Of a DNA stretch of 64,000 nucleotides, positions 38,921 through 50,539 are shown piece by piece (the first letter of the stretch is position 1; the number at the start of each line of letters is the position of its first letter). The translations under genes and the position numbers were made by a program. This DNA comes from Cruorifilaria tuberocauda (Eukaryota; Nematoda; Chromadorea; Rhabditida; Onchocercidae). Where the stretch lies: positions 1 through 64,000 of the forward strand of contig JABVXU010000047.1 of assembly GCA_013365365.1 (NCBI GenBank). Direction: 5' to 3'. The notes below the pieces were generated by a model. The model was not told where the DNA came from. It saw nothing but the letters and a program-made list of their open reading frames with translations, and did not search any database.

Positions 38921-41900
38921 ATGTTAATTGAAGAATATTTTAGTAAATTAAATCTGATGTTGTGCTATGGTGAAATCAAAACAGCCCTACTTGATCTGAC
39001 CAAAGAATGTCATACGCTTTGGGAAGATAATAAGGATATGCAAGGTCGATTCGTGAATGACCTGACGGAATTGCACCGAATGCAGCTTGCTGTGGGCCAT
39101 CTTGAACGTGATCATCGGTAAGCGAGTACTGCATTGTTTGCATTGTTGCATTGTATTGTAAGATTTTTCATTGTAAGATTGTCGCAGCTTCTGATATTAC
39201 CTATCTTAAGTACGCATTATGCGTATTACATTCGTACAAGTCATTAGATTTGTAAGCTCTGTTTCTTTTTAATTATATTAAAGACAGGTTTAGTGAATAG
39301 TAACCTTGCAGTACGGAACAAACATGAAGTAGTCGGATTGTTTCATGAATGTGTTAATTTGTGTGACGCGATAAGCTTAAGATAATGAAAAGGTAGATTC
39401 CAGAATGAAAACAACGAGTTTTGTAGTTGTACTCTGTCATTTTCTTAGCCAACCTTTCACTCACCTATATTTTTTTTGTCTCATTTAGTTGTACTCCAAA
39501 ATTGTCCTTGTGATATTAAATAAGTTAACTAAATTGTTATAGAGACGACAAATTATCACAGGCACGGACATCAATGAGTGATGTGCAAAAACGGGCAAGT
39601 CAGTTGTATAATGCACTTACGGAGAAAAGGTGTAATCTGACGCAAAAACTGAATGACGGAGTGCATAATGTTGCACTGTTGCAAAACCAACTGATTAGTG
39701 ATTACTTGTATGACTGGAAAAACAGACAAAAGCTTCAACAAGTTGGTGTGCCATTTGAGGAACGCGATCATATGATTGATGAAATACAGACAGAGTAAGC
39801 ATTTTTTCTTTCTTCATTCCTCCACTTGGCTTCTCAAATTTCTTATGCTTTTTAGCCTAGCATAACGTTTTTCTTTCCATGCTGAATACTATAATCATTA
39901 TTTTGTTATTAAATAAATTTCACTCTATGTTAAAATGAGAAATGAAGTTTGATTACTAATCGATAGCTATGATAGATACTGTGCAGCAGTGGCTACAGAT
40001 ATATGGAATTTAGCTCAGGAGATTTTATGTTAAATAATATTTCAATGTTGAAATTTTCGCAATGTCAATATTTACATTATTTATCACCAGTAATTTCATT
40101 TTGCCGATATACTTAACTTTTGAAGGTTCGAAATATTAGCGGAACAGAACTGGCAGCTGAGAACATATGCCTGTTGGCAGATGGATTTGCTTCGTCGTGG
40201 TTGGGATTTTTTTTAAAGAAAGTGATGTCAGTTTGAGACAAGAATCAGTTTTCATTTATTTTTGTTTTTCGCTTTTTATTCATACGTACTTTTTCACTCC
40301 GATTATGTACTGCTAGATAATACCGTCTTTGTTTTAAATAAAAAATATCTGAATTCTTGAGAGTATTGAAAATCTTCGTACATATGTGATAAATTTTCAT
40401 GATAACGAATATTCTGGCTGAGGATCTGAAATGCATACACAAAGTCAAGAATTAGGAGACTGTAATTTAAAGGTTTCTTCAGGTCCACAAATGAATGGTC
40501 ACCTGGCACAAACGCACATTGCAAATTTAAATTCAGTGCTAGATAACCTAACGAAGTTACTGTGCATGTTGGTTTCTCAAAGTTTTGTTGTTGCTATCCA
40601 ACCTGAACCGGTCTTGAAGACGCAGCATAAATTTCTTGCGGAGGTGAGACTTCTTATTGGCGACAAACTGGGTATCAAACAGCATCTTGTCAATACGAAT
40701 GTTACTGTTCGGATCATTGCTGAGGAAGAAGCTCGGTTGCTCAGCACTGCACAGCTGACCGAGAAAGATGTGTAAGTTAATTATGTGCGGAAAAATGATT
40801 TAGATGGATTTTTTAGTCAGCTTCAATTTTTTGAAAGGCAATTTTTCAGTAAAACTGTTGGATCCATAAGTAACGATTTCGAGAAAATAACTACGGACGA
40901 TAAGGGACATATGTCTGCAAAATTTAGCAATTCTGTGGGTTCAATTTTTGTGATATTTAATCTATTTCTGTGTGTATATATGTGTTGAATATTCACTGAT
41001 TCTCCGTAATTACCTAGTTATTTACTACGCACATCTTCGTTGGTGATTTTTTAAGTATGATTGTAGGATAGGTGCATTTTTTGTAGAATATAATATATTG
41101 ATCAAGTTAATTTTTTGACTGTTATACGTTCCCTTGATACAAAAATTAGCTTTATAGAAGCTGACGCGTATTGCGCATCGAAAGCCACTACCAAAAGGAG
41201 GACAAGGGGACTGCAAGGCGTTAGCGAATTCACAAACAGCTATCGACCAGAAATATGCATTACTTTTTCATATAACTCCATTTCAACTGGGCAATCTTGG
41301 AAAGTTTGATGTTTGGACATTGTCATTACCAATTATGGTTACAGTTCATGGAAGTCAAGATTGTGACGCACAAGGAGCCATACTTTGGCAGAGAGCTTTT
41401 TCCGATGTGGTGATATATTTTCGTCATCATTTGCATTTTTTGTTACTTATTAATCTTTTGTAGGCATTTGAATTTTAGAATCGTACGACTTTGTCGCCGG
41501 AAGTAGGTTCTGTCTCGTGGAAAGAGCTTGCTCAGGTCCTCCGTCATAAATTTGCGATTTGCACTGGTGCAGAGAGAGCCATCAGCGATTCGGACCTTTC
41601 TTACATGGCTGAGAAATTAAAGGTTTCTGCTAATGAAGAAAGACAAATAATAACCTTGCATCGATTTGCGAAGGTTAGCGTAATTTCGATATCTAGGTTT
41701 ACTTTCTCAATTTATGTAAAACCAGCTGCAGTACCGAAAAATACCTAGTTAGTTTTATTTTGTGATGAGATGTCATAATTAGATCTTGTTGTAGGTTTAT
41801 TTCACTGTGTGGTAATATATGTTTATATTTAGCAAAGTTTGCGAGATGACGTCAATTTCTCTTTCTGGGAATGGTTTTTTGCCATCATGCAGCTTATTAA

Positions 41901-43476
41901 GCATAAACTTTTGAAGTTTTGGGATCAAGGTTTGTTCTTTACTTTTTTTTCGTTTAAATACCTTCAAATTATTCATATTACTCTGATTTATACTTTAAAA
42001 CTTTTTGCTTGTCATTTTATAGGATGGCTAATTGGTTTTGTAAGTAAGCAAGATGCATCTTCGCAAATGGTTAAAGCTCCCCATCCTACATTTCTTCTGC
42101 GGTTCAGTGATACTCAAACTGGTGCTGTTAGTATTGGTTTTGTTTGCGATGATGAGGACGGTAAAGGTAAATCTAATTCTATCATCATAAATATTAAGTA
42201 ATATTTCAACTAAATTTTGTGTGGTTAGTCACCCTCTCTCATTACATCTGTTTTTCCTCGTCAGTTACTCTTTAAAAATATTAAGCCTTAATTATTTCGC
42301 TTCAAATCATTGTGGTTTCTTCCAGTGCCTTTTCATCTTTCACCATTTTCTATAAAAGATCTCGATCAATTTTCTCTGGCTCAACGTATTGCATCGTGCC
42401 CACAATTGAAAGATATCAGGTAATTATTTTGATAAACAATATGATTTTTTCCCATACGGAGGTTGACTGTGTTTTATGGTCAATTATTTTTAATGTTAGG
42501 TCGGCAGGATTCCAAATCACACTCTAGTACAAGCTTTCAAAATCCATAATGATTATAAGCATTTTGTCGAAATTGATGAAACTTATAATAATCTCACACA
42601 TACTTGTTTTAACGATGCTATTACCAGGTATCTATATCCGGACATTGATAAGGAAGATATGTTACGATATTTTGAAACTGAAGAACGGCCAAAATCTTTA
42701 TCTCCAACGGGTTATATCCAGTCTGAAATCGTCATGGTTGCAAAAACTGGCGGGTAGAAAAATTTTCATGTAATCAAATAGAAGGAGGAAAGCTGGAAAA
42801 GGGGGAAGAAGTTCGAAGACTTTTTCAATTTCGTTATTGTTGATTCCTCTCTTTTTGGGTGCTTTTTTAAAACAAAATGTCGAAATTCGATTTGAAACGA
42901 AATCTCAAAATTCGTATTTATCAAAATATTAATCATAGTTTAGCATTAATTTTTGTAGAAGATCCGGATGTCAAACTGGTGGAGATAGCCCATTAATGTC
43001 CTTCTCAACACAAACAAAATTGGACTGGTCTCCCGGAGAAATGATTGCTCGAACTCAGTCTACAGAAATGTCTGTTAATGTATTTTTAATTTGCCACACT
43101 GATATTTGAAAAAATAAATAGCCACTCAATACTCATGTAAGTACATGAGATAGTTATGAATTACATAAGGTGGTAAGTTACCATGCTTTGTAGTAGCAAA
43201 ATTTTAGTCGACACATGAATTTTCGAGCAATGAACTTGCGTTTTAGCTAACATTTTTCTCTTTTATGGATGAGATACTATTTACAGGAATGAAAATTACA
43301 ATAGTGAAGAAATAGTTTCGGTGCTGTCAAGTAGTTTTGAAAACGATGTTGAAGCACTACTTGGACCAGGTTTTCTTCTGCAGCTTCCTAATCAACCTCT
43401 CCAACTTGTCGACATATCGTTTGTTGGTGGATGCAGCAGTTTATCAAGTAAATCTGATGATGGTATGGAAGAATAG
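38921..43476 (+). CDS. STAT transcription factor
   Basis: STATs are phosphorylated on a C-terminal tyrosine, dimerise through SH2 domains and bind DNA. Thirteen exons join in phase: 38921-39117, 39543-39794, 40126-40199, 40483-40771, 40850-40934, 41158-41409, 41479-41673, 41833-41929, 42023-42166, 42326-42419, 42508-42753, 42959-43069 and 43287-43476, giving 741 residues. There is no STAT N-terminal oligomerisation domain ahead of the coiled coil, as in C. elegans STA-1. The coiled coil covers about 1-270 and the DNA-binding and linker regions about 280-480. The SH2 domain has FLLRFSDTQTG with the phosphate-binding Arg507. The tyrosine of the activation motif SPTGYIQSEIV is Tyr629. Exon 11 uses a GGCAG acceptor seven bases inside a first AG, because the earlier one would bring a stop. 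The last two joins are less sure and alternative C-termini are possible. Confidence 0.88.
42929..43006 (+). repeat. Copy 1 of a 78-base direct repeat: intron end plus start of a STAT exon
   Basis: It includes 30 bases of intron with the TTTTTGTAG acceptor and 48 bases of the coding exon (frame RSGCQTGGDSPLMSFS). It matches 43815-43892 at 77 of 78 positions by eye. Confidence 0.9.
43113..43118 (+). terminator. AATAAA directly after an alternative STAT stop codon
   Basis: If the 43069 donor is not used, the exon runs on to a TGA at 43107-43109, and this hexamer follows four bases later. It could end a shorter STAT transcript. Confidence 0.4.
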
Positions 43477-43814
43477 TTCTTTTTACAATTCCCATTGCTT
43501 TTTGCATGATAAGTTGGTGCAAATGCAGTATAAATGCATTTGATTTTTTTTTGTCTATTTAAGATAAGCTTCTAGTCAGATGTACATATTTCCTTTCCAT
43601 ATGCATTAATCAAGTACCAAGTAAAAAAGAAATATGCTGTTTACGTACGAAAGGAAAGCAGGAAACATGCACAATGCTTATTAATTGCCTGTTTCTGAAA
43701 ATTTTATAAGTAATCTGTTGTGATTCCTATAAACATTTTTTTAGATTAGGTAATAGCTAACAAAATTGTTTTAAGGAAATGCCGAATAGTAGTATTTGTG
43801 TATATGATATCGGG

Positions 43815-43892
43815 TTAATCACAGTTTAGCATTAATTTTTGTAGAAGATCCGGATGTCAAACTGGTGGAGATAGCCCATTAATGTCCTTCTC
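43815..43892 (+). repeat. Copy 2 of the 78-base STAT exon-start repeat
   Basis: This lies 886 bases downstream of copy 1 and beyond the predicted STAT stop. It keeps an intact splice acceptor and an open frame continuing to TAA at 43927-43929, so it could act as an alternative last exon; otherwise it is a relic or an assembly error. Confidence 0.9.
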
Positions 43893-44621
43893 TTTTATTT
43901 TTAGCAGGTGCATAAGAACGATTGAATAATCATAGTTTCAATGATATTTCTTTCACTTAATATCAATATTTTCATAAATCATTAAAGCATTAATTTTATT
44001 TGTACATAGAATCAATCATTATATTTACGTTTCATCTAAAACTTCATGTTTCTGTTTCGTTGACCCAAAGGACTATTTAAGTTTCACAGTTGTAAATGCC
44101 ATATAAGTCTCATGTTTTTTTCCAAGTGAGTAACTGCATTAAATGTATGCCTTTCTAATGAGCTATGTAATATACAGTAATACATTGTCTTTTTGAAACT
44201 AATTTTCTTGTTTAAATAGTTATATTTATGGTGCTGTATGTATTGCAACAGAATATAATTTTAGATAGCTACTTTCATGTTAACTTGCTACTGCAGTAGA
44301 TAGAGTCAAAGTCGAAGCTTTCAATTTTGTTCATAAAAGCAGACGACTTGCCTTGATATTTACTATACGCGACATATTTCATATTATTATATCTATTCTA
44401 ATAAGCTTAATAAATTTTTTGAGTCAAACGATGGTGGTCTAACGGATGTGAAAATATTTCACTGTGGGTTAAAGCAATTCGCTAGTTATATATCATCTTT
44501 ATAAAAAATGGTTCAGTTTAGAGCGATATTAGGAGAAATGCGTCAATTAAAAAAAAGAGTATTTGGAAAAATTCCGAATAGAAGTGTATAAAGCATTGAT
44601 GCCATACAAACACTTGTGTAC

Positions 44622-44724
44622 AACCAAACAAACACACTAATACACAAACGTACACACCTACACATACACCTGCATACCTATACATACACACATACAAACA
44701 AACATCCCACACTAACACAAACAT
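44622..44724. repeat. CA-rich low-complexity tract
   Basis: About 100 bases of degenerate ACACA / CATA units. The long opposite-strand open frame over it (Cys/Val/Tyr repeats) is a by-product of the repeat and not a gene. Confidence 0.8.
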
Positions 44725-45583
44725 ATGGTGCAAATGATGAGGATGATGTTCATGACTGCAAGCGTTGTTGATCATTCGCTTCGTAAATTTTTGAAAAACT
44801 TCTTATCAAATTGGAAGACGGATTGAGTTGAAGAACTAATTCATTCATTGCCCTAAAAAATCAAATCTACAATATTTCTCCCCTCCTTACCCTTTCCCTT
44901 CATGCTACCTATTTTCTTCATTCAACAATTAAAAATTACTGCAATCACATTTAACTTCATTTTTGCGGTAAGTTAACATTATTAATCATTTCAACAATCA
45001 GCTAATATCACTTTTCGCTTTTTGTTTTTTTCATATTTCTCTTCATCAATTACTCACTAAAAGATGTAAGCAGACAGGCACGTGTCCTTTTCTGCTCATA
45101 AATATCATATACATTTTTTCTCATCGTTAATTTTACAATTATCAATTGTTCCATTAATTATGTGCAATTCATTTATTTCTTTTCCCTAGTCCTTCATTGT
45201 TTTTAATTGTGGGTAAGATGAAAATCTTTTTGTTTTCCACTCTTCCTTTTATTTGTTCAGATTATTTTATTATGAAATTTCAAATAAATATGGAAAAGGG
45301 AATAAGCTAAGAGCAATAGTTATTATAAAATAGAAATATTTTGAAAGTTACAAATTTCTCTGTATAAATATATTATTTCCTGAATTTTTCAACTTGTTTT
45401 TCTAGTATCGTTAATTTTGAACTTAAATAATCGCTTAGCGTAATTTTAAATGGTCGTATAGATTTTGATTAAAATTAGCATTAAAAGATGTAGTTATCAA
45501 TAGGAGTGAATTGTTATTCTTTAAATGTTGCCTAATTATGACAACACAACTTAAGCTGGTTTTCGTCCGTAGAGAAATTCAAC

Positions 45584-47650
45584 ATGGTCTTTAGTTTTTT
45601 TTCTCTCTCTCTCTCACCATCCATATCGATCCAGTTTGTTAAAACGATCGTTGTAAGTAAGGTACCTAGAAACATAACTTATTTTTCGAAATTTACGACA
45701 AGAGAGGAAAAATTTATTAAATTTTAGCAAATATTCTTTCGAGTACAATATCATTTGTTGCAGTTAATTTCCATTTTCTCATTACTTATTGCTATATTAT
45801 CATGGTTTTCACCTCCAAGTGCGGGAATTTCTCCCATTCCTGTTGCGGATCATCATCAAGTATGTTTATCAGTATAATGAAAGTTGAAATTATGTAATAC
45901 TGTGTTTCATTAATTTTAAAATATGATAATTTAATTTTTAGAATTATTAGTTGTGAGAAGTACCAGCTACGGTTGAATTAGATAAATTGCATATTTTTTA
46001 GTATTCACTTGCTGTGTTTTTTGTTGGTATGACGAGCATTTCAATATTTTTGTTATCAACTCTCGGAATTGTGTCACTGATATTGTGTAGCTCATTTTGT
46101 ATGTTCTTGGTAAGTGTATTTGTAAGTTTGCTAAATTTATCTCAGGTTTTTCATTAGTTGCAACCTAATAAACTCATCAAGTTTTTTTTTAAATATATTA
46201 GATAAGAAGAAACAAAAGGTCTCTATAGCTATCAATAAAATATCCATTTTATTGCAATATTTAAATAATTGTTACTAAATTTCCTCCATCAACTAGCAGT
46301 GATGAATTAGCAGCAAATATCTGTGACTATTTTCTAACATATCATTGATATACTGTAATATGAACAGTTTCATTTTCATGCAACAAATCTAAAATTAAAT
46401 TTTTGTGGATGATTTTGATGATAAACAATGTAAGTTTTTCTCGAGAAATTGCTAGACGGATTTTAAGTATGTGGTCAGTCGAGACTACCTTGGTAATCAT
46501 GATATAACAATATCCCTTTGTTTTCATATTTATTCTTGGTAAAAATAGAGATAAATCAATAGTGCAAGACAACCAAATCTTGTAATCACTATTTTACCGC
46601 ATGTTATTAACATTGAAAGCATCACTTTTAAAGTCCGGGCAATCTTGATAATGATAGAAGAGGTCGGATATGGTTAATACTTCACTGAAAAATGAACTAT
46701 AATATTTTCCATTAAATATTACTTATATTTCATATAATTTTAATTTTATTCAATATAAGCATGATTCCATATTATTCATATAAATTATTTCATTTCCAGT
46801 ACATTGTGATGTTATTAATGCAAATATCTGTTCAATTTATTCTCTCAGCTTTCGCTTTTGCTAATCAAAACAAGGTATGTTTTCAACAAATTTCTCCGAA
46901 TAAAATTAAAATAAAAGAATATGCATAAAATATTTTTGAAATCGTTGGTCAATTGTCTAGTGGACAGTTAATGAAGTGGGATGATTTGATTATTTGTTGA
47001 TTAATGTTGTTTGTTCCGAGAATTGCATGATCATACTTTTTCAGAAATACTGATCTTGACTATAACACTCTAAGAAAAGAGCATGCAAAATAAAACTGTA
47101 ATTTTTTGTGTTCCTTTAAATATTTTAATTTTTTCCCAAATAATTTAAGATCCATAAAACAATAATATCTCAGTGGCATTCACGATCGACAGGAAATGTT
47201 AATAGTGATTGTGGTAGTGATGCTATTTGCAGCAAACATTTAGAATGGTTTAATCAAGTTGAACGAATCATTTTCATACTACTGCTGGCATTTTTTTCAT
47301 TTCAGGTGAATTGCTATTTTCAATGATAAATTAAATGCCTGATTTGCCTTTCTATTCTATCCATCTATTCTTTTTTAATTTTTGTTCTTGAGAAAGAGCT
47401 ATTAATGAGGGCATAACTTTCTGTTTACAAAGATTTGAAAAGAAAAAAACGATCATGAAGACAAGCTATGTACTAATTGATTGAATGGCAATTTATTCTA
47501 CTTCTTAACAGCGTATCAGCATAAAGCAAAATGATTGAATGAAATTTTTTTCAGGTTTTACTGTTATTTATTAGTTATTGCTACTGTAATTACTTATCAG
47601 AAAAGGAACAGAACGAAGCGATTGAAAAGGATAATGCGAATAGCAATTAA
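45584..47650 (+). CDS. Four-helix membrane protein, tetraspanin-like
   Basis: Six exons, 45584-45652, 45764-45859, 46002-46109, 46800-46874, 47150-47305 and 47555-47650, are all in phase 0 and encode 199 residues. The ATG lies 12 bases after a CCGTAG acceptor. Four hydrophobic stretches are visible: about 13-36, 56-77, 80-112 and 151-178. A short first loop (residues about 37-55) and a longer second loop (about 113-150) containing DCGSDAIC follow the small-loop/large-loop plan of tetraspanins. However, the loop is small and lacks the CCG motif, so family membership is only suggested. The tail is acidic and lysine-rich (SEKEQNEAIEKDN). The first coding exon contains a T8(CT)6 run encoding FFSLSLS. 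The gene converges with the next one at 48.9 kb. Confidence 0.7.
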
Positions 47651-48944
47651 ACTTAAACTCATCAATCATTGTTTGACACTGCGATTCATTGTTGATTGAT
47701 ACTTCTTTTGAGTTCGCTTAATTTAGCTAATGTTAGAAATAAAATTTCCCCCAAATAGAAGAAGATAATTGCAATAATAGAAGGATGATAATTCTAGTGC
47801 CGGTTTCGAAGAAGGATTTGATAAGCTAAAAAAAAAGATGATGAAGAGAGATAATGATCATAAATCGTTGTTATCATTATCGATGATAGCAAATTTATTA
47901 TGTAAATATTATTCAAACACTACAGTTTTTTTCGTATCAAAGATTTTTTTTCGAAAAAGCACTTTGATGCAAAAAATGTTACAAAATTTGTTTGATATAG
48001 AAATTACACTGACGCATGCATAATGTACGTACTGTTCATCATATATGTTTAAATATGTTTCCAGTGAAAGTTCGATTTTTCCTATCATTCACATATAACG
48101 TTGTAATATTAGCATTCAATCGTGTATAAGTAAATTTCATTCAAGAAGTAAAAAATAAATTTTTTTAATTTTTTTTTAGTAAAAAATTATTTTGTTTTTT
48201 TTCCAAACATTGAAAATAACTGTACACCATGCAAACTCGTATCATGAAATACTAATCGAATTTAAAAAGCTTGGTGGTTGAAAGTAACAGAATGTTGTTC
48301 TGGAAAAGTCGCACTTGCAATACAGTCGAAAAGTTGAGGTAACATTTCGAACGGAACTGTTTTTGGAATTACTGTTCCTAGAATCTCTGTAAGTAACATG
48401 CAGAAACACTAGCTAAATTTAACGATGAATAATCACTCACTTATCTTGATGAAATTTTCAATTCTCTTTCTTTATCTGTAAGGGACTTTGGTGATTTTGT
48501 TGGATTTAAAATTATACAACGAAAATGGCTATGTTTTGCAAATGATCTGTTAGGTCGTAACAATCACGCAAAATGGAGCATAACTGCTGATAAATTGAAA
48601 ATATTATTTTTATTAAAAATTTTACCAAAATAAATTGAACAAGTATTAGAAATATTGCGAAAGTAACGAATACAACCGAAGCAAAGGATAGCGAGAAGGA
48701 ACGTAATGATATTGGACTATGAAATATGATAATTATTTATGACTATTATCAGGAATTAGATTTTAATTTCGATATTATTGGAACGCTTTAAAATCAATAC
48801 AATGCGGCTATATTAAAAAGTAAAGATTCTATTCTGCAAATTCGTTTACATTAATAAAATCTGTAACAAGAATTTTAAAATTGCTAAAATAATCAGTATA
48901 AATGATTAGCGTAAAAATTCACCAAAGAATAAATGAATTATTGA
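47651..48944. other. Spacer between two convergent membrane-protein genes
   Basis: Contains the AATAAA of the plus-strand gene at 47738-47743. I see no credible exon in the rest, and it presumably holds the 3' UTRs. Confidence 0.5.
47738..47743 (+). terminator. AATAAA polyadenylation signal of the tetraspanin-like gene
   Basis: Canonical hexamer 88 bases after the stop codon. Confidence 0.6.
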
Positions 48945-50526
48945 TTAACATGGAGTGAAATTAACGCTAAGTGGTATATTATGGATTAAAACATTTTCAC
49001 CAGTCTCATCGTCAGTTGTTTCCAGACGCCATATTTCTTTCAATCCTTCTTTCTAGAAGAAAAAAATTTTTAACATAAGTATGATTAAAATATATTAAAA
49101 TTAAAACTTTAGAATAATAGGAATTATGTGAAAAAAGAGAAGAGGAAACATCCTAACAAGTAAAAAAAAATTATTCAAAACAGACATTGATTCCAATTTT
49201 TTCTTTTTCTTACTTTTTCTAAATAGCGAAAATATTTCAAGCAGACCCATATAATTGTAATGCAGTAGTAGTGTAGTACGCAAAAGATAACACTTCCTGT
49301 CGCAGGTATCAAAAAAAGGCCTAAAATATTTAAATTTCACTTATTATTAGTGAAAAGTTTCACGAGAAATTATATACATCTGATTATTATCATGTTTTGC
49401 CAAGATGTTTTTTTTTCCATTTTTCATTTGTTATACTATTAGTTTTAATTAGAAGAGCAAAGTAATATATATTATTTGCAAATAATATGCCAGTCACTGC
49501 CATCTATTAATTTCCAGCAGCTTTTGTTTGCTTATTGATGGAAGTTGAAGTGAATGGTATTAGGAGAGATCATAAGTTATTTGTTAAATAACAATTATCT
49601 AAAATTCTGTAAAAAAAATTACCGCTTGGACAAGTATTGCCGATAAAGCAATTGAACTCGATAAGGTTCGAGAAAATGAATGTGAAAATCATTATTGCGC
49701 CGAACAATACCTGAAACATCAAATTTTTTTGCGAAAAACTAGAAATACTGATGTTTTCTTCAGGTTCATACTAATCTTTCATTTTATTTCAATTTCAGTT
49801 TATTTAATATGTCACCATAAGAATTAGCACTTCCTGTGGATACCGGAATCACTGACCTGAACAACTACCAAGGGCAACAACCATATTGACGATTCTCTCC
49901 AGATGCCATACTGCGCCAATAATATCGCAAGCAGTATTATTGTATTCACAGTGGTCGCATACATAAGAGAGGATGAATCAAGCGCGGTTTTATCGGCAGC
50001 GAAATCAACAGTGGCTAATGCAAGTATGTAAAGTATTGTTAACATTGTGGCTGATGTCTGGAAATTTCCATTTTAATATTTTGTAATCCAAAACCAATTT
50101 CATTCCGATCTGATTTTTTCTATGTGACCGAAATCGTTATTACAACGAAAAGTGTTGATTCTGATCGAAATAGATGATTATTCTAAATGATGTCAAATGT
50201 TACAAAATATGTATGAAATGACATAAAATGGTTATCAGTTTGGCTGAGATCTTTTGTTCATATGCTAATAATCTCGATACATTTGAGCAAACACTGTTAG
50301 ACCCTTCAATATGAATATTGTTAGACTAAACTGTAATTAGGTAATTATCTAATAATTAAAAATTTTCGTCTCAAGTTCAGTTTAAATATAATTTCCAGTG
50401 AAATAATACCTTGATGTGAACGGTACCGAAGAAAGTATATTTGTTGTCTAATTTGTAACTAGCCAGCTGTTTAGCTAACTCATTTTCTGTTTCCATATTG
50501 TTGTTTGCAGAATCTGGTGATTGCAT
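48945..50526 (-). CDS. Four-helix membrane protein of unknown family
   Basis: Five minus-strand exons, 50410-50526, 49857-50057, 49623-49710, 49214-49320 and 48945-49052, join with consistent phases (the third ends in phase 1) and give 206 residues. The start MQSPDSANNN follows a TTTTATTCAG acceptor, a likely trans-splice site. A polar 40-residue N-terminus is followed by hydrophobic segments at about 43-60, 74-90, 96-121 and 139-160, then KYFRYLEK and a polar C-terminus ending NFTPC. Two cysteines lie in the loop before the last helix (FNCFIGNTC). The layout resembles the four-helix families common in nematodes (MARVEL/LAPTM-like) but I cannot name one. Clean phases across four introns make the gene itself credible. 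Confidence 0.7.
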
Positions 50527-50539
50527 ATATTTCTGAATT

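Larger units (their letters stand above)
43477..45570. other. Intergenic region after STAT
   Basis: Apart from the repeated exon start (43815-43892) and a CA-rich tract (44622-44724), I see only AT-rich sequence with no convincing open frame. Confidence 0.5.

Noticed and set aside
44518..44775. Long minus-strand open frame rich in Cys, Val and Tyr
   Set aside because: It is the translation of the CA-rich repeat tract, with no splice partners or family features.
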